From Flavobacterium frigoritolerans (lineage in GTDB: Bacteria; Bacteroidota; Bacteroidia; Flavobacteriales; Flavobacteriaceae): a stretch of 64,000 nt of DNA. The stretch's first letter is position 1. Each line of letters opens with the position of its first letter. The DNA is taken from positions 62,001 through 126,000 of the forward strand of contig NZ_JAOZEV010000010.1 in NCBI RefSeq assembly GCF_025847275.1. Direction: 5' to 3'. The notes beneath the pieces are model-generated. The model saw only the letters and a program-made list of their open reading frames with translations. It searched no databases and was not told where the DNA came from. Position numbers and translations under genes: made by a program. Shown here in pieces: positions 15,764 to 24,623 of the stretch.

Positions 15764-16771
15764 TTATCCCCCAATAGCAATCATACTGCGATTGTCTTGG
15801 TTTAAATTTGGGTTGTTCAATTCCTTAATCGTAGTCATTCCTGCTCTCACTTTTTTCTTGCTATTAATGGTTGCAGAAATCAAGTCGGTAATCTGTTCTC
15901 CATTCCTAAGAGGAGTCAATAAATCAGTTTCGGCATTAGAAAACAAACAGTTTTTTATCTTACCATTTGCCGTAAGGCGGATTCTATTACAGCTATCACA
16001 AAACGGATTCGTAACCGAACTTATAATTCCAAAACTACCTTGATAATCTTTTATTTTAAAAGTTCTTGCTGTGAAGTTTTTCTCATCTGCTAATTTTTCA
16101 ATTTGAGATGGATCGTAGTGATTTGAAAGCGTTTCTAGAATTTGTTTTTGCGAAACCATTTTACTTTTATCCCATGCATTTCCTGCAAAAGGCATAAACT
16201 CTATAAACCGAATTGATAAGGGTAAAAACTTCGTTAATTCGATAAAATCAATAATCTCATCCTCATTAAATCCTTTTATCAGCACTACATTTACTTTCAC
16301 ATTAAAATCATTGTTTAAAAGCAAATGTAAATTGTCAATTACTTTATCAAACTGATTACGGAGCGTTATAGAATTGAATTTTGAAGCAATTAAAGTGTCC
16401 AGACTCAAATTAATATCCCGAACATTAAATTGCTTTAAAACGGCTAAATGTCGGTCTATTAAAATGCCATTGGTGGTAAGAGACAGTTTAATATTAAAAG
16501 TGGCTAATTTTGAAATAATTTCTGGAAAATCTTTTCTTAAAAGTGGCTCTCCTCCAGTTAATCGGATTTTATCAACACCGTTTTGTACAAATGTTTGTGC
16601 GATAGCAAAAACCTCTTCGGCAGACATTAACTCATTTTTTGGAGTTAGAGTAATTCCATCAGCTGGCATGCAATACGTACAACGCAAATTGCATTTCTCT
16701 ATGAGCGAGATACGCAAATAGTTGTGCTTACGCCCAAAATCATCTGTTAAAACTGTGTTATTTGGCATCAT
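15764..16771 (-). CDS. moaA: GTP 3',8-cyclase MoaA
   Basis: Radical SAM enzyme of 335 residues that makes 3',8-cyclo-GTP, the first step of molybdopterin synthesis. The N-terminal cluster motif CNLRCTYCMP and the C-terminal one CDSCNRIRLTANGKIKNC bind two [4Fe-4S] clusters; the chain ends in Gly-Gly, which is required for activity in MoaA. Start overlaps the end of the moaCB fusion by 14 bp, so translation is probably coupled. It is the last gene of the minus-strand molybdenum operon. Confidence 0.96.
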   Translation of the reverse strand: MMPNNTVLTDDFGRKHNYLRISLIEKCNLRCTYCMPADGITLTPKNELMSAEEVFAIAQTFVQNGVDKIRLTGGEPLLRKDFPEIISKLATFNIKLSLTTNGILIDRHLAVLKQFNVRDINLSLDTLIASKFNSITLRNQFDKVIDNLHLLLNNDFNVKVNVVLIKGFNEDEIIDFIELTKFLPLSIRFIEFMPFAGNAWDKSKMVSQKQILETLSNHYDPSQIEKLADEKNFTARTFKIKDYQGSFGIISSVTNPFCDSCNRIRLTANGKIKNCLFSNAETDLLTPLRNGEQITDLISATINSKKKVRAGMTTIKELNNPNLNQDNRSMIAIGG

Positions 16772-17672
16772 GATTATTGCCTTTTAAAATATGAAATACA
16801 TGCAAAACATGCGGAAAAATAGCATCCATAGACTCTCTAGCTCCATTTGTTGATCCTGGCAAAGCTAATACCAAAGTCTTTCCTAGAGTTCCTGCAACTG
16901 TTCGTGATAACATGGCATACGGCATACGCTGTTGTCCATAATTGCGAACTGCTTCTTCGATACCCGGAATACGACTTTCTAATAAAGGTGCTAATGCTTC
17001 GGGAGTTACATCACGTGGCGACAAGCCTGTTCCTCCTGTAAAAATCACTAACTGATTCTCTTTTGCGTAAGCTTTAGTTCTTTCCTGAATAATATCAACT
17101 TCATCAGGAATAATCTCGTAATGTGCTGTTTCTACTCCACAAGACTCTAGTTTTTCGACAATAATTTTACCAGAACGATCTTCTTTATCACCTGCAAAAA
17201 TTGAATCAGAACATACAAAAACTGCTGCTTTTATAGTTGCGGGAAAACGGTTCTTGAATGATGATTTCCCTCCTTCTTTATTAATTAATTTTATGGTAGC
17301 TATCTCAATCTCTTTATCAATTGGTTTAAGCATATCATACATTGTAAGCGCCACAATTGAAGCTCCATGCATTGCCTCAACCTCCACTCCTGTTTTGTAA
17401 ACCGTTTTAACTCTAAATATAATTTCGATAGTTAAACCCTCAATTTTATATTCTACAGATGTAAATTCGATTGGAATAGGATGGCAATCCGGAATGGATA
17501 AATGGGTATTTTTTACAGCAAATAATCCTGCCGTTTTTGCCATTTCCATCACATTCCCTTTTGGTACTAAATTATTCACAATGGCATCTATAGTAGCTTG
17601 TTGGCTCACTTTTACAATTGCGGTTGCGGTTGCTGAACGTAACGTATTTATTTTATGGGTAATATCAACCAT
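16758..17672 (-). CDS. moaCB: Bifunctional MoaC-MoaB/Mog fusion
   Basis: 304 residues. Residues ~1-150 are MoaC (cyclic pyranopterin monophosphate synthase): PDCHPIPIEF, then VEAMHGASIVALTMYDMLK. Residues ~150-304 are a MogA/MoaB-type molybdopterin adenylyltransferase: VCSDSIFAGD, FTGGTGLSPRDVTPEA, LALPGSTNGARESM. Such fusions are known in Bacteroidota. Fusing an early and a late step may help channel unstable intermediates. It starts 3 bp after the moaE stop. Confidence 0.94.
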   Translation of the reverse strand: MVDITHKINTLRSATATAIVKVSQQATIDAIVNNLVPKGNVMEMAKTAGLFAVKNTHLSIPDCHPIPIEFTSVEYKIEGLTIEIIFRVKTVYKTGVEVEAMHGASIVALTMYDMLKPIDKEIEIATIKLINKEGGKSSFKNRFPATIKAAVFVCSDSIFAGDKEDRSGKIIVEKLESCGVETAHYEIIPDEVDIIQERTKAYAKENQLVIFTGGTGLSPRDVTPEALAPLLESRIPGIEEAVRNYGQQRMPYAMLSRTVAGTLGKTLVLALPGSTNGARESMDAIFPHVLHVFHILKGNNHDAK

Positions 17673-17675
17673 TTT

Positions 17676-18107
17676 CTAGGTATTTTTCTTCCAGGTGAAA
17701 GTATCGTTTTCAAATAATTCTTTGCCAAAAATAGGCACATCGGTTTTTATCCAATTTACAATGGCTTCTGTAGCTTCATAAACTTGTTTGCGTCTTGTAG
17801 CCGAAACAAAAACAAACAAACAAATTTCACCCGCTTTTACAACGCCCAAACTATGATAAATATGCATACAGGTTAAATCATATTTAGCAAATGCTTTTTC
17901 TCGAATTGCATGTAAAGCTTCATTTGCCATATCGGTATAAGCCGAATAATCAATGGCTACTACCGTATTGTCATGAATTACATCGGCACGAACTTGTCCC
18001 AAAAAAATATTGTGCGCACCAATAGTATGTTTCGATTGGTGCTTCGCAATAGATTCAGCGATAAATTCAGAAGAAATTGGTCCTTCTACAAATACATTTT
18101 TACTCAT
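17676..18107 (-). CDS. moaE: Molybdopterin synthase large subunit MoaE
   Basis: 143 residues, the usual MoaE length. It inserts two sulfurs, delivered by MoaD thiocarboxylate, into precursor Z. The family blocks IGAHNIFLGQVRAD, IHDNTVVAIDYSAY, HIYHSLGVVKAGE and the basic TRRKQVYEATEAIVNWIK near the active site are present. Its partner MoaD is 1.2 kb upstream, with the MoaD-activating enzyme between. Confidence 0.95.
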   Translation of the reverse strand: MSKNVFVEGPISSEFIAESIAKHQSKHTIGAHNIFLGQVRADVIHDNTVVAIDYSAYTDMANEALHAIREKAFAKYDLTCMHIYHSLGVVKAGEICLFVFVSATRRKQVYEATEAIVNWIKTDVPIFGKELFENDTFTWKKNT

Positions 18108-18139
18108 TTTTTTTATTTTTATTTAGCTCAGAATTTCAC

Positions 18140-18237
18140 TAATTCTCGCTAATTTTATTTTAATCTAAGGCTAAAAAACTAACCGCAAAGTTCACAAAGA
18201 TTTACGCAAAGTTCGCAAAGCTTAAATTCTTAGAAAC
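18140..18237. repeat. Degenerate CGCAAAGTT repeat in the moaE-moeB gap
   Basis: The only sizeable gap in the moa operon contains CGCAAAGTTCACAAAG, ACGCAAAGTTCGCAAAGC and a CTTAGAA-type tract. The same 9-bp CGCAAAGTT-like unit appears at 4204-4222. No promoter consensus stands out. Confidence 0.5.
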
Positions 18238-19320
18238 TTAGAATCTCAGAACCTTAGTGTCTTTTCTCAATAATTGCTCCAATACCAAAGCTCCTCCAAT
18301 TATACTTTTCACATTTTTAAACTGATTCTTATTAAGTAATTCAGTTGCTGTTTTACTTCTTATTCCTGATTGACAGAAAACATAAATTATTTGATTTTTA
18401 TTCAGTTTTTCTATTTCCTTTTCTAAATTCAATAACGGAATCTGAATGCTATTTTTAAAACTAATTTCTGGAAGTTCTCCCGAATTTCTAACATCTAAAA
18501 AAAGAACCTCATCTGTATCTATTTTATCCAAAATAGCTTTGGCTGTTATTTCTTCTGCTTGATTTTCAATTACTTTATATTTTGCTTCAAAAGCTAATTT
18601 ATCTATAACTACGTTTTCCTTTTTTTCGAAGTCATACTTTTGTTGTTCGTTATTCAATAAATTATAAACCAGTATTTTACCACTAAGCACCTCACCTATT
18701 CCTAAAATCATTTTTATGACTTCATTTGCTTGTAGCATTCCGATAATCCCTACCGAAATTCCGATTACTCCTGCATCATTACAATTTAAAGACTGGCTGT
18801 TTTCATCTGGATACAAGCAACGATATGTAGGTCCATTTTTATAATTAAAGACTGAAACTTGCCCTTCAAATCTATAAATAGATCCATAAACTAATGGCTT
18901 ATTTACCACGCAACAAGCATCGTTTATAAGATATTTAGTTGATAGATTATCTGTTGCATCAACTATTATGTCATAATGCTCAAATAAATCGAGCGCATTT
19001 TCTCCCGAAAGTCTTTCGGGTATAGCATTTATTTTAACTGTTGGATTTAATTCAGTTGCAATGCGCTTTGCCTCGAGCACTTTACTTTTTCCAACTGCAT
19101 CATTTTTATAAATAACCTGACGATGCAAATTACTCAGCTCTATTACATCATCATCTACAATTCCTATTTCTCCAACTCCTGCAGCTACCAAATAAGGCAA
19201 TATAGCCGATGCTAAACCTCCTGCTCCAATTATCAATACTTTGGCTTTAAGTAATTTTTGCTGACCAATTTCTCCTACTTCTGGAAGTATAACTTGTCTA
19301 TTATAACGTGATGCTGCCAT
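18238..19320 (-). CDS. moeB: MoaD-activating adenylyltransferase with rhodanese domain
   Basis: 360 residues. ThiF/MoeB-type E1-like domain (~1-240): RYNRQVILPEVGEIGQQKL, nucleotide loop GAGGLASA, then VDATDNLSTKYLIND. A rhodanese domain (~260-350) follows with active-site loop CQSGIR. It adenylates the MoaD C-terminus and can donate sulfur itself, like MoeZ/MOCS3. The CxxC zinc pairs of E. coli MoeB are not kept (TYRCLYP has one Cys; the second pair is missing). moaD lies 11 bp upstream. Confidence 0.92.
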   Translation of the reverse strand: MAASRYNRQVILPEVGEIGQQKLLKAKVLIIGAGGLASAILPYLVAAGVGEIGIVDDDVIELSNLHRQVIYKNDAVGKSKVLEAKRIATELNPTVKINAIPERLSGENALDLFEHYDIIVDATDNLSTKYLINDACCVVNKPLVYGSIYRFEGQVSVFNYKNGPTYRCLYPDENSQSLNCNDAGVIGISVGIIGMLQANEVIKMILGIGEVLSGKILVYNLLNNEQQKYDFEKKENVVIDKLAFEAKYKVIENQAEEITAKAILDKIDTDEVLFLDVRNSGELPEISFKNSIQIPLLNLEKEIEKLNKNQIIYVFCQSGIRSKTATELLNKNQFKNVKSIIGGALVLEQLLRKDTKVLRF

Positions 19321-19331
19321 ATTAAATGTAT

Positions 19332-19568
19332 TTATCCACCTGCAAATGGTGGCAATAGAGCAATAATATCATTGCTTTTTAATTCATAAACAGTAGTTTT
19401 TGGAACTATCTTCTGATTGATTGCTATACTAAACGAAAGCGTATTTAACTGATATTTCTTATCTAAATCGTTTAATAATTGTTCCAATGATAAATTTCCC
19501 AAAGGAACTTTTTCTGTTGGGCAATTTGTTTTTTCTGCGACAGCACCAAAATATTTAACCTCTATCAT
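19332..19568 (-). CDS. moaD: Molybdopterin synthase small subunit MoaD
   Basis: 78-residue ubiquitin-like sulfur carrier ending in the obligatory Gly-Gly (LPPFAGG), where the thiocarboxylate forms. N-terminal strand IEVKYFGAVAEK is typical. It overlaps the SUMT gene by 4 bp. Confidence 0.95.
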   Translation of the reverse strand: MIEVKYFGAVAEKTNCPTEKVPLGNLSLEQLLNDLDKKYQLNTLSFSIAINQKIVPKTTVYELKSNDIIALLPPFAGG

Positions 19569-20359
19569 GGCTTTAAATTTAAATTCTGATAAATAAACTC
19601 ATCTTCTAAATATTCTTCAAAATAGGAGTTTAGTTTTAATGTATTTCTCACTACTTCACCAATAACAATTATTGCTGGCGAAGCTATTTCTTTTTCTTTA
19701 ACCAGTTTAACGATCGTACTAATCGTTCCTGTTACTTTCTTCTGGTTCTCTTTTGTTCCGTTTTGAATGATTGCTATTGGCAAATCATCCGTTCTGTTTT
19801 TTTGGTATAATGCAATTATCTCCTCTAGTTTATGCATTCCCATAAGTATAACAACCGTTGCTGCCGATTGTGACGCTAAATTTATATCTTTTGATAATTT
19901 ATGACCAGCGGTTGTACCTGTAATAACCCAAAAACTTTCGGCTATTTCTCTTTGTGTCAAACTAATTCCGTTTGTAGCAGGTACTCCTAATGCTGATGAA
20001 ATTCCGGGTACTACTGCCGTTTCCAGATTAAACTTTTGCGCATATTCTATTTCTTCGATTCCGCGTCCAAATACAAAAGAATCTCCACCTTTTAACCGAA
20101 CAACATGACCATAACGATCTGCCATCGATACAATCAATTCATTTATCTGATCTTGGCTATATGCATGACATCCCAAACGTTTACCTACAAAAACAATTTC
20201 TGCATTTGTAGCATATTTTAATAACTCTTCGTTTACCAAAGCATCGTATAAAACTACATCTGCATTTTCTAATGCTTTTATCGCTTTAATCGTAATTAAC
20301 TCTACATCTCCCGGCCCTGCTCCTACTACGGTTAATTTGGGTCTTAATGATATTCTCAT
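19565..20359 (-). CDS. cobA: Uroporphyrinogen-III C-methyltransferase (SUMT)
   Basis: 264 residues of the CobA/SUMT family: VVGAGPGD at the N-terminus, VFVGKRLGCHAYSQDQIN, VRLKGGDSFVFGRG, and ATNGISLT in the SAM site. It makes precorrin-2, the precursor of siroheme. There is no fused dehydrogenase/ferrochelatase domain, so CysG2/Met8-type activity must be encoded elsewhere. In a nitrate locus it most likely supplies siroheme to an assimilatory nitrite reductase, which is not in this window. It overlaps mobA by 4 bp. Confidence 0.93.
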   Translation of the reverse strand: MRISLRPKLTVVGAGPGDVELITIKAIKALENADVVLYDALVNEELLKYATNAEIVFVGKRLGCHAYSQDQINELIVSMADRYGHVVRLKGGDSFVFGRGIEEIEYAQKFNLETAVVPGISSALGVPATNGISLTQREIAESFWVITGTTAGHKLSKDINLASQSAATVVILMGMHKLEEIIALYQKNRTDDLPIAIIQNGTKENQKKVTGTISTIVKLVKEKEIASPAIIVIGEVVRNTLKLNSYFEEYLEDEFIYQNLNLKP

Positions 20360-20937
20360 AACATCGTATTTAAATTGGCATTAAGATCATTTAATTCATC
20401 TGGCGAATTTATATTTGTAAAATTAAGACTTTGACTTTCGTCTAAAGTTATAATTTGGTGTGGCACTTTGGTAATCAGATTCATTAATTTTAAATCTCCT
20501 TGTGCAATTGCTTCTTTTATCACTGGAAGATTTTTCTTGGCATAAATCCCAATCAAAGGATGCATTCGGCTCTCTGATGATAAAACTGTAATCGCTGCTT
20601 CTTCATCATGTTTCTCGATTAACTCAGCTAATAATTCGGTAGATATCAAGGGAATATCACAACTCAAAATCATGTTAAATTCACTTTCAGAATGATACAA
20701 AGCGGTATAAATCCCTCCCAAAGGTCCTTTATCAACTTCGATATCACTTATTTTATTATACTCCAAATAGTCATAATCATTTCCATTTGTAACCAACTGT
20801 ATGTTATTTGTAATCGGCAAAATAGCCTGAATGATATGTTCTATAAAAGGTTTGCCTTTAAACAATACCAATCCTTTCTCAGATTGCATCCGGGAACTTT
20901 TTCCTCCACATAGAATAAAAACTGCCAGATCTTTCAT
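20356..20937 (-). CDS. mobA: Molybdenum cofactor guanylyltransferase MobA
   Basis: 193 residues. The nucleotide-binding signature LCGGKSSRMQSEKGLVLFKGKPF is split over the N-terminus, and the metal-binding aspartate is in SCDIPLIS. MobA joins GMP to Mo-molybdopterin and leads to bis-MGD, the cofactor type used by Nas/Nap enzymes such as that at 24624. It belongs to the block mobA-cobA-moaD with 4-bp overlaps. Confidence 0.93.
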   Translation of the reverse strand: MKDLAVFILCGGKSSRMQSEKGLVLFKGKPFIEHIIQAILPITNNIQLVTNGNDYDYLEYNKISDIEVDKGPLGGIYTALYHSESEFNMILSCDIPLISTELLAELIEKHDEEAAITVLSSESRMHPLIGIYAKKNLPVIKEAIAQGDLKLMNLITKVPHQIITLDESQSLNFTNINSPDELNDLNANLNTML

Positions 20938-20963
20938 ATCAATCTATTTATAATTTTTTTTTC

Positions 20964-21096
20964 TTTTAACACATAGAAACATAGATTTTTATACTCTCAA
21001 AAAGGCATTTCACTTATTTATAAAGCACAGAGTAAACATATATTTCTTTTTGTATTCTTCATTTACTTATAAAACCTATGTTTCTATGCGTTAAAT
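20964..21096. repeat. Palindromic dispersed element, copy B
   Basis: Arms with core ACATAGAAACATAG (left 20964-20984) and its complement (right 21075-21095), one or two mismatches at the outer ends. The centre keeps CATTTCACTTAT. It fills the gap between mobA and the TSUP permease. Confidence 0.8.
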
Positions 21097-21110
21097 GAAT
21101 TTTTATCAAT

Positions 21111-21857
21111 CTATGGAAATATCAATTTTACGCTTGCTAATAAAATAACAACTCCTAATACATATTTTAATGTTTTATTAGAGAAATACCCACTTCCGTA
21201 ATAACCTCCTAAGATTCCTCCGAAAACCGCAATTGGTACTAAATAAAAACTGTCTATAGGGATGCTTTTTCCTCCTAGAAAATAACCTGTTATTCCTGCT
21301 AGTGAATTTACGAAAATAAATAGACTTGAAACCGCTGCAGACTCTTTAACTGATGCCCAACCTAAAAATAATAAAATCGGGCTTAATATAATTCCGCCTC
21401 CAATTCCTAACATTCCAGATAATAAACCTATCCCAAAACCTAATGCTAAAGCAAAAGGAAGTTTAATTACAACAGCTTCTTTTTCTTTAAAATTAAAAAA
21501 ACCAAATAATCTAAATGCTGCAAATACTAAAACCAATCCTAAAATTACTTTGTAAACCGTACTATCTAATGTTATAAATCCTCCTATAAAAGCCGCTGGA
21601 ATGGATGCTATTGCAAAAGGGTAAAAGAGCTTGGGCTTAAAATAATTCATCTTATAATAAAAGAAAAAAGAGATGCTGGACACAAACAAATTAAGCAATA
21701 ATGCCGAAGGTTTCATTATACCTATCGGGAATGCAAAAATTGCCATAAGTGCTAAATAACCTGAAGCTCCGCCATGTCCAACGCTTGAGTATAAAAAAGC
21801 GATTACTACAAGTGCAATGCTAAAAATGATTAAATTTTCGGTCGTTAATATGTTCAT
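21111..21857 (-). CDS. TSUP (TauE/SafE) family permease
   Basis: 248 residues, seven or eight membrane segments arranged as two repeats. The first half has FLYSSVGHGGASGYLALMAI and the second GMLGIGGGIILSPILLF, the two GG-rich signatures of the family. TSUP proteins carry sulfur oxyanions and organic acids. No ModABC molybdate transporter is seen in this Moco island, so molybdate, nitrite or sulfite transport could be considered; this is inference from position. It ends 8 bp before moeA's stop side, in the same operon. Confidence 0.85.
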   Translation of the reverse strand: MNILTTENLIIFSIALVVIAFLYSSVGHGGASGYLALMAIFAFPIGIMKPSALLLNLFVSSISFFFYYKMNYFKPKLFYPFAIASIPAAFIGGFITLDSTVYKVILGLVLVFAAFRLFGFFNFKEKEAVVIKLPFALALGFGIGLLSGMLGIGGGIILSPILLFLGWASVKESAAVSSLFIFVNSLAGITGYFLGGKSIPIDSFYLVPIAVFGGILGGYYGSGYFSNKTLKYVLGVVILLASVKLIFP

Positions 21858-21865
21858 AATTATAT

Positions 21866-23038
21866 TTAATCTAATGGTAACAAGGTTACATTTTCCTCTT
21901 TTTTAATTTCTGTGCTGTCGTAAGGTACAAAAAGCAAGGAATTTGCTGTAGCAAAAGTATTTAACATTGCCGAGCTTTGGCTGTCTAATACACTTACATG
22001 AGTTTCATTATACAACGCTTTTAAAAATAATGTTTTCCCTGTAGTATTGATTACTGCTGTGCTAAGTTTACGAACAATTCTTTTTAAATGAATATCCTCA
22101 AATCCCATCATCTTTTTTAATGCTGGTAAAACATACACATAAAAACTGGTCAGTGACGACGCTGGATTTCCGGGTAATGCAAAAATTAATTTTTCTTCTT
22201 TACTCCCAAAGAATAATGGTTTTCCTGGTTTTTGATTTATCTTATAAAATAACTCTTCTACTCCATTTTTTAATAAAGCTTCTTTAACAAAATCATAATC
22301 ACCCACCGAAATTCCTCCTGAAACAAGAATCATATCGTATTTTACTAAAAGCTTTTTCAAAACTTTTTTGGTGGCTTTTAAATTGTCTTTTACTCTAAAA
22401 ACTTTTACTTTTTTTATCCCTGCAGTTTCAAGAGCTGCTTGCAACATAATCGAATTACTCTCGAAAATCTTACCTAATTTTAATTTTTTTCCTGCTTGTA
22501 CTAATTCATTTCCTGTAACTAGAATGGCAACTTTTGGTTTACTATAAACCTCAACTTCTGTAATTCCTAAACAAGCCAAAAAGCCAATTCCTGCTGGAGT
22601 CAATAGTGTGTTTTTTTCGAGCATGATATCGCCTTCATTAACCTGTTCTCCTTTTGCTCTAACATTTGCATTGGGTTCTGGCATTTTATCTATCGTAATC
22701 GAATCTCCATCGACAGTAACATGCTCTTGCATTACTACTGTATCAACAGAATCTGGCACAAATGCTCCTGTAAAAATTCGTATGGCCTGACTGTCTTTAA
22801 TTTTATGTTTGCCATTATCTCCTGCTTGCGAAATACCAATTACACCATATTGTTTATTCTTTGAATGTGTAAAGGCATAACCATCCATAGCCGATTGACG
22901 AAATGGAGGCATTGCAATAGGTGCATAAACTGTTTCGGCAAGTATATAACCAAGTGATTTATTTACTTTGATTTTACGAACTGGCATTTTAATGCTATTG
23001 TCTGCAATAATTGATAAGGCTTCATCTACTTGAATCAT
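21866..23038 (-). CDS. moeA: Molybdopterin molybdenumtransferase MoeA
   Basis: 390 residues, normal family length. MoeA ligates molybdate to adenylylated molybdopterin. Family blocks are present: PPFRQSAMDGYAF, IRIFTGAFVPDSVDTVVMQE, VSGGISVGDYDFV and LPGNPASSLTSFY. It begins a sub-operon with the TSUP gene. An 18-bp perfect palindrome (23053-23070) lies 15 bp upstream. Confidence 0.95.
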   Translation of the reverse strand: MIQVDEALSIIADNSIKMPVRKIKVNKSLGYILAETVYAPIAMPPFRQSAMDGYAFTHSKNKQYGVIGISQAGDNGKHKIKDSQAIRIFTGAFVPDSVDTVVMQEHVTVDGDSITIDKMPEPNANVRAKGEQVNEGDIMLEKNTLLTPAGIGFLACLGITEVEVYSKPKVAILVTGNELVQAGKKLKLGKIFESNSIMLQAALETAGIKKVKVFRVKDNLKATKKVLKKLLVKYDMILVSGGISVGDYDFVKEALLKNGVEELFYKINQKPGKPLFFGSKEEKLIFALPGNPASSLTSFYVYVLPALKKMMGFEDIHLKRIVRKLSTAVINTTGKTLFLKALYNETHVSVLDSQSSAMLNTFATANSLLFVPYDSTEIKKEENVTLLPLD

Positions 23039-23052
23039 GGTGGCTATTTTAT

Positions 23053-23070
23053 ATAAGTAAAAATACTTAT
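23053..23070. promoter_or_regulatory. Palindrome upstream of moeA
   Basis: ATAAGTA-AAAA-TACTTAT is a perfect inverted repeat 15 bp before the moeA start. A TTTG with 19-bp spacing precedes the start region on the minus strand, but no matching -7 box is seen, so this may be an operator at a weak promoter or chance in AT-rich DNA. Confidence 0.35.
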
Positions 23071-23173
23071 TACAAATGTTTTTATTTAGTAAAACTCATT
23101 ACTAAATTCAAAAATCTTAAGGAATATAAATTTAAGCTTAATTCTTTACATACTGCGATTAAAATCAACACAA

Positions 23174-23204
23174 CCTTTGTCTAAGTTCAAAACTTTGACA
23201 AAGG
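23174..23204. other. Hairpin between moeA and the small membrane protein gene
   Basis: CCTTTGTC (23174-23181) pairs with GACAAAGG (23197-23204), with an inner AAGTT/AACTT, giving a long stem with one mismatch. There is no T-tract on either side. It may separate the nitrate reductase part from the moeA part of the cluster, or be another intergenic repeat. Confidence 0.45.
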
Positions 23205-23239
23205 TCTGCGCTGTGAGCAATTAATATTGTGAGATTAAA

Positions 23240-23488
23240 CTATTTGTTTTTAAAGTTTCCTTGTGGCAAATAATACAACCACGAAAACCCAATTAAAAAC
23301 AATACCGCAGAAGCTATAAATGCAGGCAATAATATTTCTGTGTTATTATCCAATGCATTGTTTAGGGAAGCATACAACAACCAAATTTGGATACTCACGT
23401 TTAAGATTAAAATAAAAATTAGTGTCGAAAGTATATTGTTCAACTTATTTGGATTGGCTCGATTCTGACTTCTTCTAAAAGTACTCAT
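23240..23488 (-). CDS. Small two-span membrane protein of the nitrate cluster
   Basis: 82 residues with two hydrophobic segments (~17-40 and ~52-73) and a basic N-terminus (FRRSQNRANPNK). I do not recognise it firmly; it may be a DUF6755-type protein. Position between the Rieske gene (24 bp) and moeA suggests an accessory or assembly subunit of the nitrate reductase complex. Confidence 0.75.
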   Translation of the reverse strand: MSTFRRSQNRANPNKLNNILSTLIFILILNVSIQIWLLYASLNNALDNNTEILLPAFIASAVLFLIGFSWLYYLPQGNFKNK

Positions 23489-23512
23489 ACTACTATTTTT
23501 TTTAGGATTGTT

Positions 23513-24025
23513 CTAGCTTTGTTTCTGTTCTACAAATTCTTTTACAAAAACACCTTTGTCTTTAAAAAACACTTCTAATTTTGGTAATGCTCTTGGTGGA
23601 GGTCCAGAAATTACATCTCCAGTCGCAGCATCAAATGAGCCGTCATGGCAAGGACAATGAATTATTCCTGTTCCTGGTTTATAAAATACGGAACAAGACA
23701 AATGGGTACATTTTTGCTCGTATGCCTTGAAATCTCCATTTTCCAGATGTATCAAAATATAAGGTACCGTACTTCCTTCTATTACAAATCCTCTTGTTCC
23801 TCCTACTGGAACTTCATCTTTATTACAAATAAAATGCTCTCCTTGTACTCCTTCTTTTGGTAATAAATAGGCTTTTGCAGCAACAAATCCGCTTCCGACC
23901 ATTAACCCGCCAGAAACAAAAGTTAGGAACTTAGCAAAATCACGTCGGCTTACCTGAGTAGATTCTTGTTTTTTTATTGGGAAATCTTTTTTCCAGTTTT
24001 GATTTAAATTATCTTCTTTTGACAT
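23513..24025 (-). CDS. Rieske [2Fe-2S] protein with Tat signal
   Basis: 170 residues. SRRDFAKFLTF (Arg27-Arg28) is a twin-arginine signal followed by a hydrophobic anchor (~36-54). The Rieske fold has CTHLSC (ligands Cys106 and His108) and CPCHDGS (ligands Cys124 and His127); Cys111 and Cys126 supply the disulfide of high-potential bc-type Rieske proteins. It therefore should sit on the periplasmic face as an electron carrier from quinol. It is 11 bp after the ferredoxin gene in the same operon. Confidence 0.93.
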   Translation of the reverse strand: MSKEDNLNQNWKKDFPIKKQESTQVSRRDFAKFLTFVSGGLMVGSGFVAAKAYLLPKEGVQGEHFICNKDEVPVGGTRGFVIEGSTVPYILIHLENGDFKAYEQKCTHLSCSVFYKPGTGIIHCPCHDGSFDAATGDVISGPPPRALPKLEVFFKDKGVFVKEFVEQKQS

Positions 24026-24036
24026 GGATTTTAGAT

Positions 24037-24606
24037 TTAATATATTCTTAATTCATTACTGCCTTTAGGCATCATAATATTTACTTTGGTATTTACTACT
24101 TCTTTTCCGAAGATGAAAGTATTGATTGGTGTACTATTTGGTCTCATTTCCTCAATTTCGGCTCTTGTTCCATAAAACAAAGCACCACTTGGGCAAACAG
24201 TTGCGCACATTGGTTTTTTTCCCACGCTCGTTCTATCATAGCACATGGTACATTTCATCATTAAATCGTACTCTTCCATTTTTTTAGGCACTCCAAACGG
24301 GCATGCCATCACGCAATTGGAACAACCTATACATCTTTCGGTATTGGCAGTATGCACGATTCCAAATTCGTCTTGCGAAATTGCATCAGCAGGACATACG
24401 TTTGCACACACTGGATCTTCACAATGCATACAAACTTGTACTGTAGTTTGGATTGTTGAAGAACGCTCGACATAATTCACACTAATCAATGATTCTTGTC
24501 CATTGGTTTCGCATTCGGCACAAGCCATTTCGCAAGCCTTACAACCTATACAACGCTGCAGATCTACAAAAAACTCTTCATTTGTATTAAAATTAGTTTG
24601 GTTCAT
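24037..24606 (-). CDS. Ferredoxin-type subunit with four [4Fe-4S] motifs
   Basis: 189 residues from the ATG at 24606. An in-frame ATG at 24699 would overlap the preceding gene by 76 bp and adds an atypical leader, so I reject it. Four Cys groups are visible: CIGCKACEMAC, CMHCEDPVCANVCP, CIGCSNCVMACP and CTMCYDRTSVGKKPMCATVCP. This matches DmsB/NrfC/HycB-type electron transfer subunits. No Tat signal, so cytoplasmic; it would pass electrons to the catalytic subunit encoded just upstream. Confidence 0.93.
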   Translation of the reverse strand: MNQTNFNTNEEFFVDLQRCIGCKACEMACAECETNGQESLISVNYVERSSTIQTTVQVCMHCEDPVCANVCPADAISQDEFGIVHTANTERCIGCSNCVMACPFGVPKKMEEYDLMMKCTMCYDRTSVGKKPMCATVCPSGALFYGTRAEIEEMRPNSTPINTFIFGKEVVNTKVNIMMPKGSNELRIY

Positions 24607-24623
24607 AGTCACGTTTTTATAGA

